DNA from: Kribbella jiaozuonensis
GTDB taxonomy: Bacteria > Actinomycetota > Actinomycetes > Propionibacteriales > Kribbellaceae
Assembly (NCBI RefSeq): GCF_005233875.1
Contig: NZ_SZPZ01000006.1
Coordinates: forward strand, 558,001-622,000
Reading direction: 5' to 3'
DNA: 64,000 nucleotides
Shown here: positions 47,840 through 57,200 of the stretch, piece by piece
How positions within the stretch are numbered: position 1 is the first letter of the stretch
Layout: each line of letters starts with the position of its first letter
Notes under the pieces: generated by a model
The model's input: only the letters and a program-made list of their open reading frames with translations
Told to the model about the DNA's origin: nothing
Database searches by the model: none
Translations under genes and position numbers: made by a program

Positions 47840-48155
47840 TGCAGAAGACGGTGCCGTCGGGGGATCTGAGGACCACGAAGTCGGCGTCGTGCGGGTAGGT
47901 CCAGTCTTCGACTCGTTCGGCGCCGAGGGCGATGAGACGGTCTACTTCCTCTTCCAGGGTTGAGTTGTCTACCCAGAGGTCTAGGTGGGTGCGGTCGGTT
48001 TCGTCGAAGTGGAGGCGGGTGGGGCGGGCGGACGGGGGAGGGATGAGGAAGTCGGGGTTGCCGTCGGCGGTGAAACCGAGAGCCTGACTCCAGAAGTCGG
48101 CGGCGGGGCCGGTTTTCGGGACGTTGAGGATGATTGCTCCGAGGGTGAGGGCCAT
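47829..48155 (-). CDS. VOC-family (glyoxalase-fold) protein
   Basis: A 108-residue protein from the ATG at 48155: LTLGAIILNVPKTGPAADFWSQALGFT, TRLHFDETDRTHLDLWVDNSTLEEEVDRLIALGAERV and VVLRSPDGTVFCIIG. This is the single-domain VOC pattern without an obvious complete metal site. The 3' end overlaps the convergent phosphotransferase gene by 11 bp. The function is not predictable. Confidence 0.82.
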   Translation of the reverse strand: MALTLGAIILNVPKTGPAADFWSQALGFTADGNPDFLIPPPSARPTRLHFDETDRTHLDLWVDNSTLEEEVDRLIALGAERVEDWTYPHDADFVVLRSPDGTVFCIIG

Positions 48156-48248
48156 GGTTCTCAGGGTTGCAGATTCTGGGGTGTAACGCGGGGGTCGGGT
48201 GAAGGCGTCGGGAGGGGTGTAGGAGACGCACACTCGGAGGGAACCGTT

Positions 48249-49328
48249 GTGAGACTGAAGAAAAGCATGCTGGCCGTGATGGCTGGGGTCGTCGCGAGCG
48301 CGCTGGCGGCCGGATCCGCTGCAGGAGCCGAAGCACCGTTGCGGTGGGCAACGACTGCGACGCATCGGCAGCCGGCGACGTTCAACGACGTCGCGAGTGG
48401 GGCCGGCGGGACATGGGCTGTCGGTGGCGATCAGGTGGAGGACTTCGCCGATCAGCGTCCGTTGGCGATGCGCTGGGACGGGAAGACGTGGAAGGCGACC
48501 GCGCAGCCGGTGAAGACCAACGCGACGTTGGAGAGCGTTGCGGTCGGTACGGCGGCCAACGTCTGGGCGGTCGGCGAAGACCGGACGGACCCGAACCAGA
48601 CGAAGCCGCTTGCCATGCACTGGAACGGTACGAAGTGGTTGGTCGTCAAGCCGCCCGCCGTACCGACCGGGTCGTTCGACGATGTCGTCATCGCGCCGGA
48701 CAAGTCGGTCTGGGTCGCCGGGTGGGCGAACGTCGGCGGCGCGGAGCGGGCGGTCGTCTATCGGTACGTCGGTGGGAAGTGGCAGCCGCTCTACACCGGC
48801 CTCGAGAATTCGATCAACGGCAACGTCCTCGCCGTACTCTCCGCGAACAACGCCTGGCTCGGGCTGAACGCCGGCCTCGCGCACTTCGACGGCAAGCGCT
48901 GGACCCTGGTGAAGGACGTACCGGTCGACGGCTCCCAGATCCCGACCGGCATCGCGGTCGCCGGCCCGAAGAACATCTGGCTGGTCGGCGTCCAGTACCA
49001 CTCCGGGATCGCCCCACTCGCCCTCCACTACAACGGCACCAAGTGGGCCCAGGTCCCGGTCCCGGCGGGCATGGCGCAGCTGTACGACGTCGTACTCCGG
49101 AACAACCGCCCCGTCGCCGTCGGCGAACGCTTCGAAGGCGACAACTCAACCGCCAAGCCCTACGTCCTCCAACTCACCGGCGCGAAGTTCGTCAACGCCC
49201 CCGCCCCCAATGCCCCAACGGGCACCCTCACCGCCATCACCACCACCAACGACCGAACCTGGACAGTAGGCATGACAGCCACGTCCGCGGCGTCCCCGTT
49301 CTCGGCCCTGGCCGCCTACAGCCGCTGA
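48249..49328 (+). CDS. Secreted beta-propeller-like repeat protein
   Basis: A 359-residue protein with a signal peptide (MLAVMAGVVASALAAGSAAGAEA). It has five to six blade-like repeats of the type 'VWAVG...PLAMHWNGTKW' (WAVGGDQ...MRWDGKTW; WAVGEDR...MHWNGTKW; WVAGWAN...YVGGKW; WLGLNAG...FDGKRW; WLVGVQY...HYNGTKW). This suggests a propeller of the BNR/sortilin or galactose-oxidase type acting outside the cell. No catalytic motif is evident. The GTG at 48249 has GGAGGGA upstream. Confidence 0.75.
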   Translation: MRLKKSMLAVMAGVVASALAAGSAAGAEAPLRWATTATHRQPATFNDVASGAGGTWAVGGDQVEDFADQRPLAMRWDGKTWKATAQPVKTNATLESVAVGTAANVWAVGEDRTDPNQTKPLAMHWNGTKWLVVKPPAVPTGSFDDVVIAPDKSVWVAGWANVGGAERAVVYRYVGGKWQPLYTGLENSINGNVLAVLSANNAWLGLNAGLAHFDGKRWTLVKDVPVDGSQIPTGIAVAGPKNIWLVGVQYHSGIAPLALHYNGTKWAQVPVPAGMAQLYDVVLRNNRPVAVGERFEGDNSTAKPYVLQLTGAKFVNAPAPNAPTGTLTAITTTNDRTWTVGMTATSAASPFSALAAYSR

Positions 49329-49404
49329 TCGGTCACTGAGCGTCCCGACCACGACGGAGGGTGAGATCGGTCTCGTGGAGGGTGGGGTGGGGTTCGGATC
49401 TTGA

Positions 49405-49440
49405 GCAAGTAGGCTTGCGCGGGCACTGCATCGGGTGCCC
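49405..49440 (+). other. Tandem hairpins before glmU
   Basis: GCAAG-TAGG-CTTGC (49405-49418) and GGGCAC-TGCATCGG-GTGCCC (49421-49440) are perfect small stems side by side. They begin 76 bases after the upstream gene and end 51 bases before the glmU start. A G-rich run (GGGTGGGGTGGGG) precedes them. They could be a terminator for the secreted protein gene or part of the glmU leader. Confidence 0.5.
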
Positions 49441-49491
49441 ATGCTGATACTTGTTGAAAGAAACTCGCAGGGAACTCGAGGAGAAGACCGC

Positions 49492-50943
49492 GTGACTTCC
49501 CATCGCCCCGCGGCGGTCGTGATCATGGCCGCCGGGCTCGGAACCCGGATGAAATCGGCGACGCCGAAGGTGCTGCACGAGATCGGCGGGCGCAGTCTCG
49601 TCGGGCACGCCGTCGTCGCCGCCCGGGCACTCACCCCCGAACACCTGGTCGTCGTGGTCGGCAGCGGCCGCGAACTGGTCGAGGCGCACCTGAAGGAGGT
49701 CGACCCCGACGTCCGGACCGCCGTCCAGGAGCAGCAGCTCGGCACGGGCGACGCCGTCCGCGCCGGGCTGACCGCCGTACCGCAGGACTTCGACGGCTCG
49801 GTGATCGTCACGTCGGGTGACGTCCCGCTGCTGGAGGCGGAGACGCTGCACGACCTGATCGCCGACCACGACAAGCAGGGGAACGCGGTCACCGTCCTGA
49901 CCGCGCTCGTCCCCGACCCGACCGGGTACGGGCGGGTCGTCCAGGGCGCCGACGGCGCGGTGGACGCGATCGTCGAGCACAAGGACGCCACCCCGGAACA
50001 GCGCGAGATCCGGGTGATCAACGCCGGCATCTATGTCTTCGATTCGATCACGCTGCGTGACGGGCTCAGCCGTCTCACCACCGACAACGCACAGGGCGAG
50101 CTGTACCTGACCGACGTCATCTCGATCGCCCGGAACGACGGCAAGCGCGTCGGCGCCCACGTCACCGACGACGCGATGCAGACCGAGGGCGTCAACAACC
50201 GCGTCCAGCTCGCCACGCTCGGCGCGGAGCTGAACCGCCGTACGCTCGCCAAGCACATGCTCGAGGGCGTCACGATCGTCGACCCGAACACCACCTGGGT
50301 CGACTCCACGGTCGAGCTGGCCCGCGACGTCACCCTGCTGCCGAACATCCAGCTGCACGGCGCCACCACGGTCGGCAGCGGTACGACGATCGGCCCGGAC
50401 ACCACGCTGACCGATGTCGAGGTCGGCGAGAACGCGACGATCATCCGCACCCACGGCTCGCTCGCGGTGATCGGCGACGGCGCCTCGGTCGGCCCGTTCG
50501 CGTACCTGCGGCCGAACACCAAGCTCGGCGTCAAGGGCAAGATCGGCACGTTCGTCGAGACCAAGAACTCGACCATCGGCGACGGCGCCAAGGTGCCGCA
50601 CCTCACGTACGCCGGGGACGCGACGATCGGCGACGGCGCGAACATCGGCGCCGGCACGATCTTCGCGAACTACGACGGCGTCGCGAAGCACCCGACCCAC
50701 GTCGGCAAGCACTCGTTCATCGGCAGCAACTCGGTCATCGTCGCCCCGCGCACGATCGCCGACGGCGCCTACCTGGCGGCCGGTACGGCGCTGACCGAGG
50801 ACGTCGGCCCGGGCGAGATCGCGGTCGCACGCGGTCGGCAGCGCAACATCAAGGGCTGGGTCGCGCGTAAGCGGGCCGGCACCAAGACCGCTCAGGCGGC
50901 CGAAGCGGCGCTGGCCGAACAGGCCGGCGACGAGCAGTCCTGA
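49492..50943 (+). CDS. glmU: Bifunctional N-acetylglucosamine-1-phosphate uridyltransferase / glucosamine-1-phosphate acetyltransferase
   Basis: A 483-residue enzyme making UDP-GlcNAc for peptidoglycan. The N-terminal pyrophosphorylase domain has AAVVIMAAGLGTRMKSATPKVLH, LGTGDAVRAGL, TSGDVPLL and NAGIYVFD. The C-terminal left-handed beta helix (hexapeptide repeats) contains RPNTKLGVKGKIGTFVETKNS and NYDGVAKHPTHVGKHSFIGSNS. The GTG at 49492 has GAGGAG upstream. It is followed by prs, as in other actinobacteria. Confidence 0.97.
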   Translation: MTSHRPAAVVIMAAGLGTRMKSATPKVLHEIGGRSLVGHAVVAARALTPEHLVVVVGSGRELVEAHLKEVDPDVRTAVQEQQLGTGDAVRAGLTAVPQDFDGSVIVTSGDVPLLEAETLHDLIADHDKQGNAVTVLTALVPDPTGYGRVVQGADGAVDAIVEHKDATPEQREIRVINAGIYVFDSITLRDGLSRLTTDNAQGELYLTDVISIARNDGKRVGAHVTDDAMQTEGVNNRVQLATLGAELNRRTLAKHMLEGVTIVDPNTTWVDSTVELARDVTLLPNIQLHGATTVGSGTTIGPDTTLTDVEVGENATIIRTHGSLAVIGDGASVGPFAYLRPNTKLGVKGKIGTFVETKNSTIGDGAKVPHLTYAGDATIGDGANIGAGTIFANYDGVAKHPTHVGKHSFIGSNSVIVAPRTIADGAYLAAGTALTEDVGPGEIAVARGRQRNIKGWVARKRAGTKTAQAAEAALAEQAGDEQS

Positions 50944-50969
50944 ACAGCAGAACAACGGGAGGCGCGGCG

Positions 50970-51950
50970 ATGAGCGGGATGAAACGAACCACCGAGAAGA
51001 ACCTGATGGTCTTCTCCGGCCGGGCGCATCCCGCGCTCGCCGCGCAGGTCGCCGAGGAGCTCGGCAGCGGCCTGGTTCCGACGCAGGCGTACGACTTCGC
51101 CAACGGCGAGATCTACGTCCGGTTCGAGGAGTCGGTCCGGGGCAGCGACGCGTTCGTGATCCAGAGCCACACCTCGCCGATCAACGAGTGGATCATGGAG
51201 CAGCTGATCATGGTCGACGCGCTGAAGCGGGCCTCGGCCAAGCGGATCACCGTCGTACTCCCGTTCTACGGGTACGCGCGCCAGGACAAGAAACACCGCG
51301 GGCGCGAACCGATCTCGGCCCGGCTGATGGCCGACCTGTTCAAGACCGCGGGCGCGAACCGGCTGATCTGCGTCGACCTGCACACCTCGCAGATCCAGGG
51401 CTTCTTCGACGGTCCGGTGGACCACCTGATGGCGCTGCCGATCCTGAGTGACTACGTCGCGCAGAAGTACGGCGACCAGCAGCTGGCCGTGGTCTCGCCG
51501 GACGCCGGCCGGATCAAGGTGGCCGAGCAGTGGTCCGCCCGGCTCGGCGGCGCGCCGCTGGCGTTCATCCACAAGACCCGCGACATCGACCGCCCGAACG
51601 AGACGGTCGCGAACCGGGTCGTCGGTGAGGTCAAGGGCCGGGTCTGCATCCTGGTCGACGACATGATCGACACCGCCGGCACGATCACCAAGGCCGCCGA
51701 CGCCCTGTACGCCGAGGGCGCCGCCGGGGTGGTGATCGCCGCGACCCATGCGATCCTGTCCGGTCCGGCGGTGGACCGGCTGAAGAACTGCCAGGCCAGC
51801 GAGGTCATCGTGACCAACACGCTGCCGATCGCGGAGGACCGCCGCTTCGACAAGCTCACCGAGCTGTCGATCGCTCCGCTGATCAGCCGGGCCATCCGCG
51901 AGGTCTTCGAGGACGGCTCGGTCACCAGCCTCTTCGAGGGCCGCGCCTAG
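50970..51950 (+). CDS. prs: Ribose-phosphate pyrophosphokinase
   Basis: A 326-residue class I PRPP synthase: FSGRAHPALAAQVAEEL, YGYARQDKKHRGREPISARLMADLFKTAGANR (ATP loop), VDLHTSQIQGFF, and the PRPP-binding loop CILVDDMIDTAGTITKA. It makes PRPP for nucleotides, His and Trp, and for the decaprenylphosphoryl sugar pathway in some actinobacteria. Start ATG 50970; it follows glmU by 26 bases in the same operon. Confidence 0.97.
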   Translation: MSGMKRTTEKNLMVFSGRAHPALAAQVAEELGSGLVPTQAYDFANGEIYVRFEESVRGSDAFVIQSHTSPINEWIMEQLIMVDALKRASAKRITVVLPFYGYARQDKKHRGREPISARLMADLFKTAGANRLICVDLHTSQIQGFFDGPVDHLMALPILSDYVAQKYGDQQLAVVSPDAGRIKVAEQWSARLGGAPLAFIHKTRDIDRPNETVANRVVGEVKGRVCILVDDMIDTAGTITKAADALYAEGAAGVVIAATHAILSGPAVDRLKNCQASEVIVTNTLPIAEDRRFDKLTELSIAPLISRAIREVFEDGSVTSLFEGRA

Positions 51951-51952
51951 GC

Positions 51953-52714
51953 ATGCGAATCGCCGTCTTCCACCCCGGCGCCATGGGCTCGAAACTCGCC
52001 AAGCAACTGGTCACTGCCGGTCACGAGGTGTACTGGGTCCCCGAGGGGCGCAGCGAGGCTTCACGGCAGCGCGCCGAGGACGCCGGTCTGATCGGTACGC
52101 CGTTCGCGCAGGCCGTCGAGCAGGCTGAGGTCGTCCTGTGCTCGTGTGCCCCGCAGGGTGCCGTGGACGTCGCCAAGCAGGTCGGCAGTGCGGGCTTCAG
52201 CGGTCTGTACGTCGAGGCGAACCCGCTCTCGCCGATGTCGCTCCGCGAGGCGCAGTCCGCCGTACCGGACGCAACTTTCGTCGACGCTGGCGTGGTCGGG
52301 CCGCCGCCGATCGGTGGGCCGAGCCCGACCCACCTGATGCTGTCCGGTACTGCGGCCGACCAGGTCGCCGCGTTGTGGGCCGGGACTGCGGTCACCCCGA
52401 TGGTGGTCGGCACGGAGCCCGGTGCGGCCAGCGCGGCGAAGTCGTCGTACGCGCTCTACAACAAGGGCAAGGCGGCGCTGGCCGTGCTGGCGTTCCAGCT
52501 GGCCGAGAAGCACGGTGTGACCGAGGCGCTCGTCGCCCAGCAGACCCGTGCTGACGCCGGTTCGCTGAAGGACCCGACGCTCCCGGACCAGCTCCGGAGC
52601 GTGGCGTGGCGCTGGGGCCCGGAGTTCGACGAACTCGCCAAGACCCTGGACAACGCCGGCCTCGAAGGCGACGCCGCCCGCGCCCTCCGCGAGGTCTGGA
52701 CCAAACTCACCTGA
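51953..52714 (+). CDS. NAD(P)-binding DUF1932 oxidoreductase
   Basis: A 253-residue protein. The Rossmann start MRIAVFHPGAMGSKLAKQLVTAGHEVYWV is like 3-hydroxyisobutyrate/6-phosphogluconate dehydrogenases. The C-terminal half (AASAAKSSYALYNKGKAALAVLAFQLAEKHGV) is the DUF1932 helical domain that replaces the usual catalytic domain. It begins two bases after the prs stop. The substrate is unknown, and its place between prs and rplY is not part of the common order. Confidence 0.82.
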   Translation: MRIAVFHPGAMGSKLAKQLVTAGHEVYWVPEGRSEASRQRAEDAGLIGTPFAQAVEQAEVVLCSCAPQGAVDVAKQVGSAGFSGLYVEANPLSPMSLREAQSAVPDATFVDAGVVGPPPIGGPSPTHLMLSGTAADQVAALWAGTAVTPMVVGTEPGAASAAKSSYALYNKGKAALAVLAFQLAEKHGVTEALVAQQTRADAGSLKDPTLPDQLRSVAWRWGPEFDELAKTLDNAGLEGDAARALREVWTKLT

Positions 52715-52799
52715 CCGGGCCCGGAAACGGCTCACCGGGAGCGGCTCCAGCGGGGGAGCAAAGTGCCTTGGAAGTACGATTTCCCGTCTGGCCGGAGTG

Positions 52800-52983
52800 G
52801 TGGGTAGACTGTTTTGGTTGCCTCGGCGAGGGACGCCCCCCGAGAAGTGCAGGGCGCGGCTCCGTGATCGACGCGGTGGTTCGTTGCCTGACGCCTTCTC
52901 CGGGGTCAGCAGGCGCCCGCTGAGGCCGCAGCCGAGTTCCAACCAGACAACTGATCACCGCAACGCTTTTAGGAGTTCATCTC
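52800..52983 (+). promoter_or_regulatory. Leader region of the L25 gene with alternative stems
   Basis: GGGTAGACT (52802-52810) is a likely -10 region. The following 170 nt are non-coding and fold-prone. GCCTG (52886-52890) can pair with CAGGC (52910-52914), while the overlapping CTGAC (52888-52892) can pair with GTCAG (52905-52909); the two stems exclude each other. This suggests a regulatory leader, perhaps for L25 autogenous or stress control. The family is not identified. Confidence 0.45.
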
Positions 52984-53628
52984 GTGGCCGAGGTCAAGAT
53001 CCAAGCCGAATCGCGTACGGAGTTCGGCAAGGGGGCTGCCCGCCGAATCCGCCGGGACAACAAGGTTCCCGCTGTCCTCTACGGCCACGGCAGTGACCCG
53101 GTGCACATCACGCTGCCCGGTCACGACACCATGCTGGCCCTCAAGACCGCCAACGCCCTGCTGATGATCGAGGTCGAGGGCGGCGAGTCCCACCTCGCGC
53201 TGCCGAAGCAGGTCCAGCGCGACCCGCTGAAGGGCTTCATCGAGCACGTGGACCTGGTCATCGTCCGCCGTGGCGAGAAGGTCCAGGTCGACATCGCGGT
53301 GCACCTCGAGGGCGAGGCCGTCAGCGACTCCCTGGTCGTGCTCGAGGCGCAGAGCATCCTGGTCGAGGCCGAGGCGACGCACATCCCCGACGGCGTCACC
53401 GTCTCGATCGAGGGCCTGGAGGTCGGCGCCCAGATCCACGCGTCGGACCTGCAGCTGCCGGCCGGCACGACGCTGGCGATCGAGCCCGACACCCTGGTCG
53501 TGAACATCACCGCCCAGCAGACCGCTGAGCAGGCCGAGGCCGAGCTGGCCGAGGCCGAGGCCGAGGCCGGTATCGAGCGCGACGAGCCGACCGCTGCCGA
53601 GGAGCCGGTGGCCGCCGCGGCCGAGTAG
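52984..53628 (+). CDS. rplY: 50S ribosomal protein L25/general stress protein Ctc
   Basis: A 214-residue protein of the long L25/TL5/CTC form. The N-terminal 5S-rRNA-binding beta barrel (KIQAESRTEFGKGAARRIRRDNKVPAVLYGHG) is followed by the TL5 C-terminal domain (VDIAVHLEGEAVSDSLVVLEAQSILVEAEATHIPDGVTVSIEGLEVG). A very acidic Ala/Glu tail (AEAELAEAEAEAGIERDEP) ends it. A GTG start is preceded by AGGAG. It belongs to the glmU-prs-rplY-pth block. Confidence 0.95.
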   Translation: MAEVKIQAESRTEFGKGAARRIRRDNKVPAVLYGHGSDPVHITLPGHDTMLALKTANALLMIEVEGGESHLALPKQVQRDPLKGFIEHVDLVIVRRGEKVQVDIAVHLEGEAVSDSLVVLEAQSILVEAEATHIPDGVTVSIEGLEVGAQIHASDLQLPAGTTLAIEPDTLVVNITAQQTAEQAEAELAEAEAEAGIERDEPTAAEEPVAAAAE

Positions 53629-53673
53629 TCTGCACTCGGCATCAGCAGCCGAACTTCAGGAGGGCCGGGATCC

Positions 53674-54249
53674 GTGGCGGACGACGTGTGGTTGGTCGTC
53701 GGACTGGGGAATCCCGGCCCTTCCTATGCCCGCACCCGGCACAACATCGGCTGCCTGGTGGCCGACGAGCTTGCCGCCCGGACCGGCGGCAAGTGGAAGC
53801 AGAGTAAGCAGGTCAAGGCCGAGCTGATCGAGACCCGGATCAGTGGCCTGCGGACGGTGCTGGCCAAGCCCCGCGCGTACATGAACGAGTCCGGCGGCCC
53901 GGTCTCCGGCCTGCTGAAGTTCTTCAAGCTGGACCCGGCCAGCCTGGTCGTCGTCCACGACGAGCTGGACATCGACTTCGGCGTACTGCGCTGCAAGTTC
54001 GGCGGCGGGGACAACGGGCACAACGGGCTCAAGTCACTGCGGAAATCGCTTGGCACCGGTGAGTACTATCGAGTGCGGTTCGGTGTGGGTCGTCCGCCGG
54101 GCCGGCAGGCGCCCGCAGACTTCGTCCTCAACGAGTTCTCCTCGACCGAACGCAAGGATCTTCCGTTCGCCGTCGACCGGACCGCGGACGCCGTCGAGTA
54201 CCTGCTCACCGACGGCCTGGATGCAACCCAAGGGAAGTACAACTCGTGA
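53674..54249 (+). CDS. pth: Peptidyl-tRNA hydrolase
   Basis: A 191-residue enzyme that frees tRNA from drop-off peptidyl-tRNA. WLVVGLGNPGPSYARTRHNIGCLVADELA contains the catalytic His in RHNIG. KPRAYMNESGGPVS and VVHDELDIDFG follow, then GGGDNGHNGLKSLRKSLGT, the family signature. The C-terminal lid ends in GKYNS. A GTG start is used. The last four bases overlap mfd (GTGA), so the genes are translationally coupled. Confidence 0.96.
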   Translation: MADDVWLVVGLGNPGPSYARTRHNIGCLVADELAARTGGKWKQSKQVKAELIETRISGLRTVLAKPRAYMNESGGPVSGLLKFFKLDPASLVVVHDELDIDFGVLRCKFGGGDNGHNGLKSLRKSLGTGEYYRVRFGVGRPPGRQAPADFVLNEFSSTERKDLPFAVDRTADAVEYLLTDGLDATQGKYNS

Positions 54250-57200
54250 AATTGAGCGGTCTGGTCGACACCCTGATCACCGATCCGGTGGTGTCCGAGG
54301 CCGTTCGTGATGCCAAGAGCGACGGTGTCACGACCCTCGACCTGAGCGCGCCCGGCCCGGTGCGCCCGGTCCTGCTCGCCGCGATCGCCGCCGCCCAGAA
54401 CGGCGCCGACCGCCCGGTCCTCGCGGTCACGGCCACCTTCCGCGAGGCCGAGGAGCTCGCCGAGGAGCTGCAGTGCCTGGTCGAAGAGCCCGGCACCGTC
54501 GCCTACTACCCGGCCTGGGAGACCCTCCCGCACGAGCGCCTCTCGCCGCGTTCGGACACGGTCGGCCGGCGTCTCGCCGTACTGCGACGTCTCGCGCACC
54601 CGGATCCGTCCGACGAGACCACCGGGCCGATCAAGATCCTGGTCGCGCCGGTGCGATCCGTGCTGCAGCCGCAGGTCGCCGGCCTGGCTGACCTCAAGCC
54701 GGTGCAGCTACACGTCGGCGACTCGATGGAGCTCGAAGATGTAGTGGAGCGGCTCGCCGGAGCGGCGTACCACCGGGTCGATCTGGTCGAGCGGCGTGGT
54801 GAGTTCGCGGTCCGCGGCGGCATCATCGACGTCTTCCCGCCGACCGAGGAGCACCCGCTCCGGGTCGACTTCTTCGGCGACGACGTCGAGGAGATCAGGT
54901 ACTTCGCGGTCGCCGACCAGCGCTCGTTGGAGATCGCCGAGCACGGTCTGTGGGCGCCGCCGTGCCGCGAGCTGCTGCTGACCGACGAGGTGCGTTCGCG
55001 CGCCGCCGTACTCGCGAAGGAACACCCCGAGCTGGCCGAGCTGTTCGAGAAGCTCGCCGAGGGGCATGCCGTCGAGGGCATGGAGTCGCTGGCTCCGGTG
55101 CTCGTCGACGACATGGAGTTGCTCGTCGACCTGATGCCGGCCGGTGCGCATGTCATCGTCAGCGACCCCGAGCGGGTCCGGGCCCGGGCGCACGATCTGG
55201 TCGCGACCAGCCAGGAGTTCCTGGAGGCGTCGTGGGCCGCGGCCGCCGGTGGTGGCGAGGCCCCGATCGACCTCGGCGCAGCGGCGTACATGTCGCTGGG
55301 AGACGTCCGGTCGCATGCCTTGGGCAAGGGGCTGGCCTGGTGGAGCCTGTCGCCGTTCGCGGCGGCGCCGACCGACGACACCCCGGTACTGCGGGACTCG
55401 ATGGGCGAGCGGGTCTCGTTCGACATCGACGCCAACGCCGGCGCGGTCACCAGCAGGATCCTCGCGGTCCACGAGGTCGACCCGTACCGCGGTGAGACGG
55501 CGGCCGCGGCCGAGGACATCCGCGGCTGGCTCCGGGACGGCTGGCGGGTCGTCTGCGTCACCGAAGGACACGGCCCCGCGCAACGTCTGGCCGAGGTGTT
55601 CTCCGAGGCCGAGCTGCCGGCCCGCGTGGTCGAGGGGATCGAGGAGATCCCGGAGCCGGGTGTCGTCCTGATCTCGCAGGGGCAGCTGGACCACGGGTTC
55701 ATTGCCGAGGGCATCAAGTTCGCCGTACTCACCGAGAACGACCTGGCCGGGCAGCGGTCCGCGGCCGAACGCCGTTCGCAGCAACGGATGCCGTCGCGCC
55801 GGAAGAAGACGATCGACCCGCTGGAGCTGCAGCCGGGCGACTATGTCGTCCACGAGCAGCACGGTGTCGGCCGCTACGTCGAGATGATGCAGCGGACCGT
55901 CGGTTCGGGCAGTCAGAAGGCCACCCGCGAGTACGTCGTGATCGAGTTCGCGCCCAGTAAGCGCGGTCAACCGGGCGACCGGCTGTACGTGCCGACCGAC
56001 CAGCTCGACCAGGTCACGCGGTACGTCGGTGGCGAGCAGCCGACGCTGGACAAGATGGGCGGCGGCGACTGGGCCAAGCGCAAGGGCCGCGCCCGCAAGG
56101 CCGTCCGCCAGATCGCCGGCGAGCTGATCAAGCTGTACGCCGCCCGTCAGGCGACCAAGGGGCATGCCTTCGCCAAGGACACCCCGTGGCAGCGTGAGCT
56201 CGAGGACGCGTTCCCGTTCGTCGAGACGCCGGACCAGCTGGCCACGATCGACGACGTCAAGCACGACATGGAACGCGTCATGCCGATGGACCGGATCGTC
56301 TGCGGTGACGTCGGCTACGGCAAGACCGAGATCGCCGTCCGGGCCGCGTTCAAGGCAGTGCAGGACGGCAAGCAGGTCGCCGTCCTCGTGCCGACCACGC
56401 TGCTGGTGCAGCAGCACTACGCGACCTTCGCCGAGCGGTACGCCGCCTTCCCGGTGAACGTCGCGCCGTTGTCCCGGTTCCAGACCGACAAGGAGGCGAA
56501 GGCAACGATCGACGGCCTCGCCGACGGGTCGGTCGACGTGGTGATCGGGACGCACCGGCTGTTCAGCGGCGAGGTCGCGTTCAAGGATCTCGGCCTGGTC
56601 GTGGTCGACGAGGAGCAGCGGTTCGGCGTCGAGCACAAGGAGCAGCTGAAGCGGCTGCGGACGGCGGTCGACGTACTCACGATGTCCGCGACGCCGATTC
56701 CGCGGACGCTGGAGATGTCGATCACCGGCATCCGCGAGATGTCGACGATCGCGACCCCGCCCGAGGAACGGCACCCGGTGCTGACCTTCGTCGGCGCGTA
56801 CGACGAGCACCAGGTGACCGCGGCGATCCGGCGCGAGCTGCTCCGCGAGGGGCAGGTCTTCGTCGTCCACAACCGGGTCAACACGATCGAGAAGGCCGCG
56901 GCGCGGATCCGTCAGCTCGTGCCCGAGGCGCGGGTGTCGGTCGCGCACGGCCAGATGAACGAGCACACCCTCGAGAGCGTCATCCAGGGCTTCTGGGAGA
57001 AGCAGTCCGACGTGATCGTGTGTACGACGATCGTCGAATCCGGCATCGACATCTCGAACGCGAACACGATGATCGTCGAACGCGCCGACCTGCTCGGCCT
57101 GTCCCAGCTGCACCAGCTCCGCGGTCGCGTCGGTCGTGGCCGGGAGCGTGCGTACGCGTACTTCTTCTTCCCGCCGGAGAAGCCGCTCACCGAGACCGCC

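Noticed and set aside
49345..49400. G-quadruplex in the GGGTGGGGTGGGG run before glmU
   Set aside because: Only three solid G-runs are contiguous; a fourth is doubtful, and such runs are common at this GC content.
38345..49491. Prophage or integrative element with its own machinery
   Set aside because: No integrase, portal, terminase, capsid or conjugation gene is visible; only decay marks and cargo-like genes remain.
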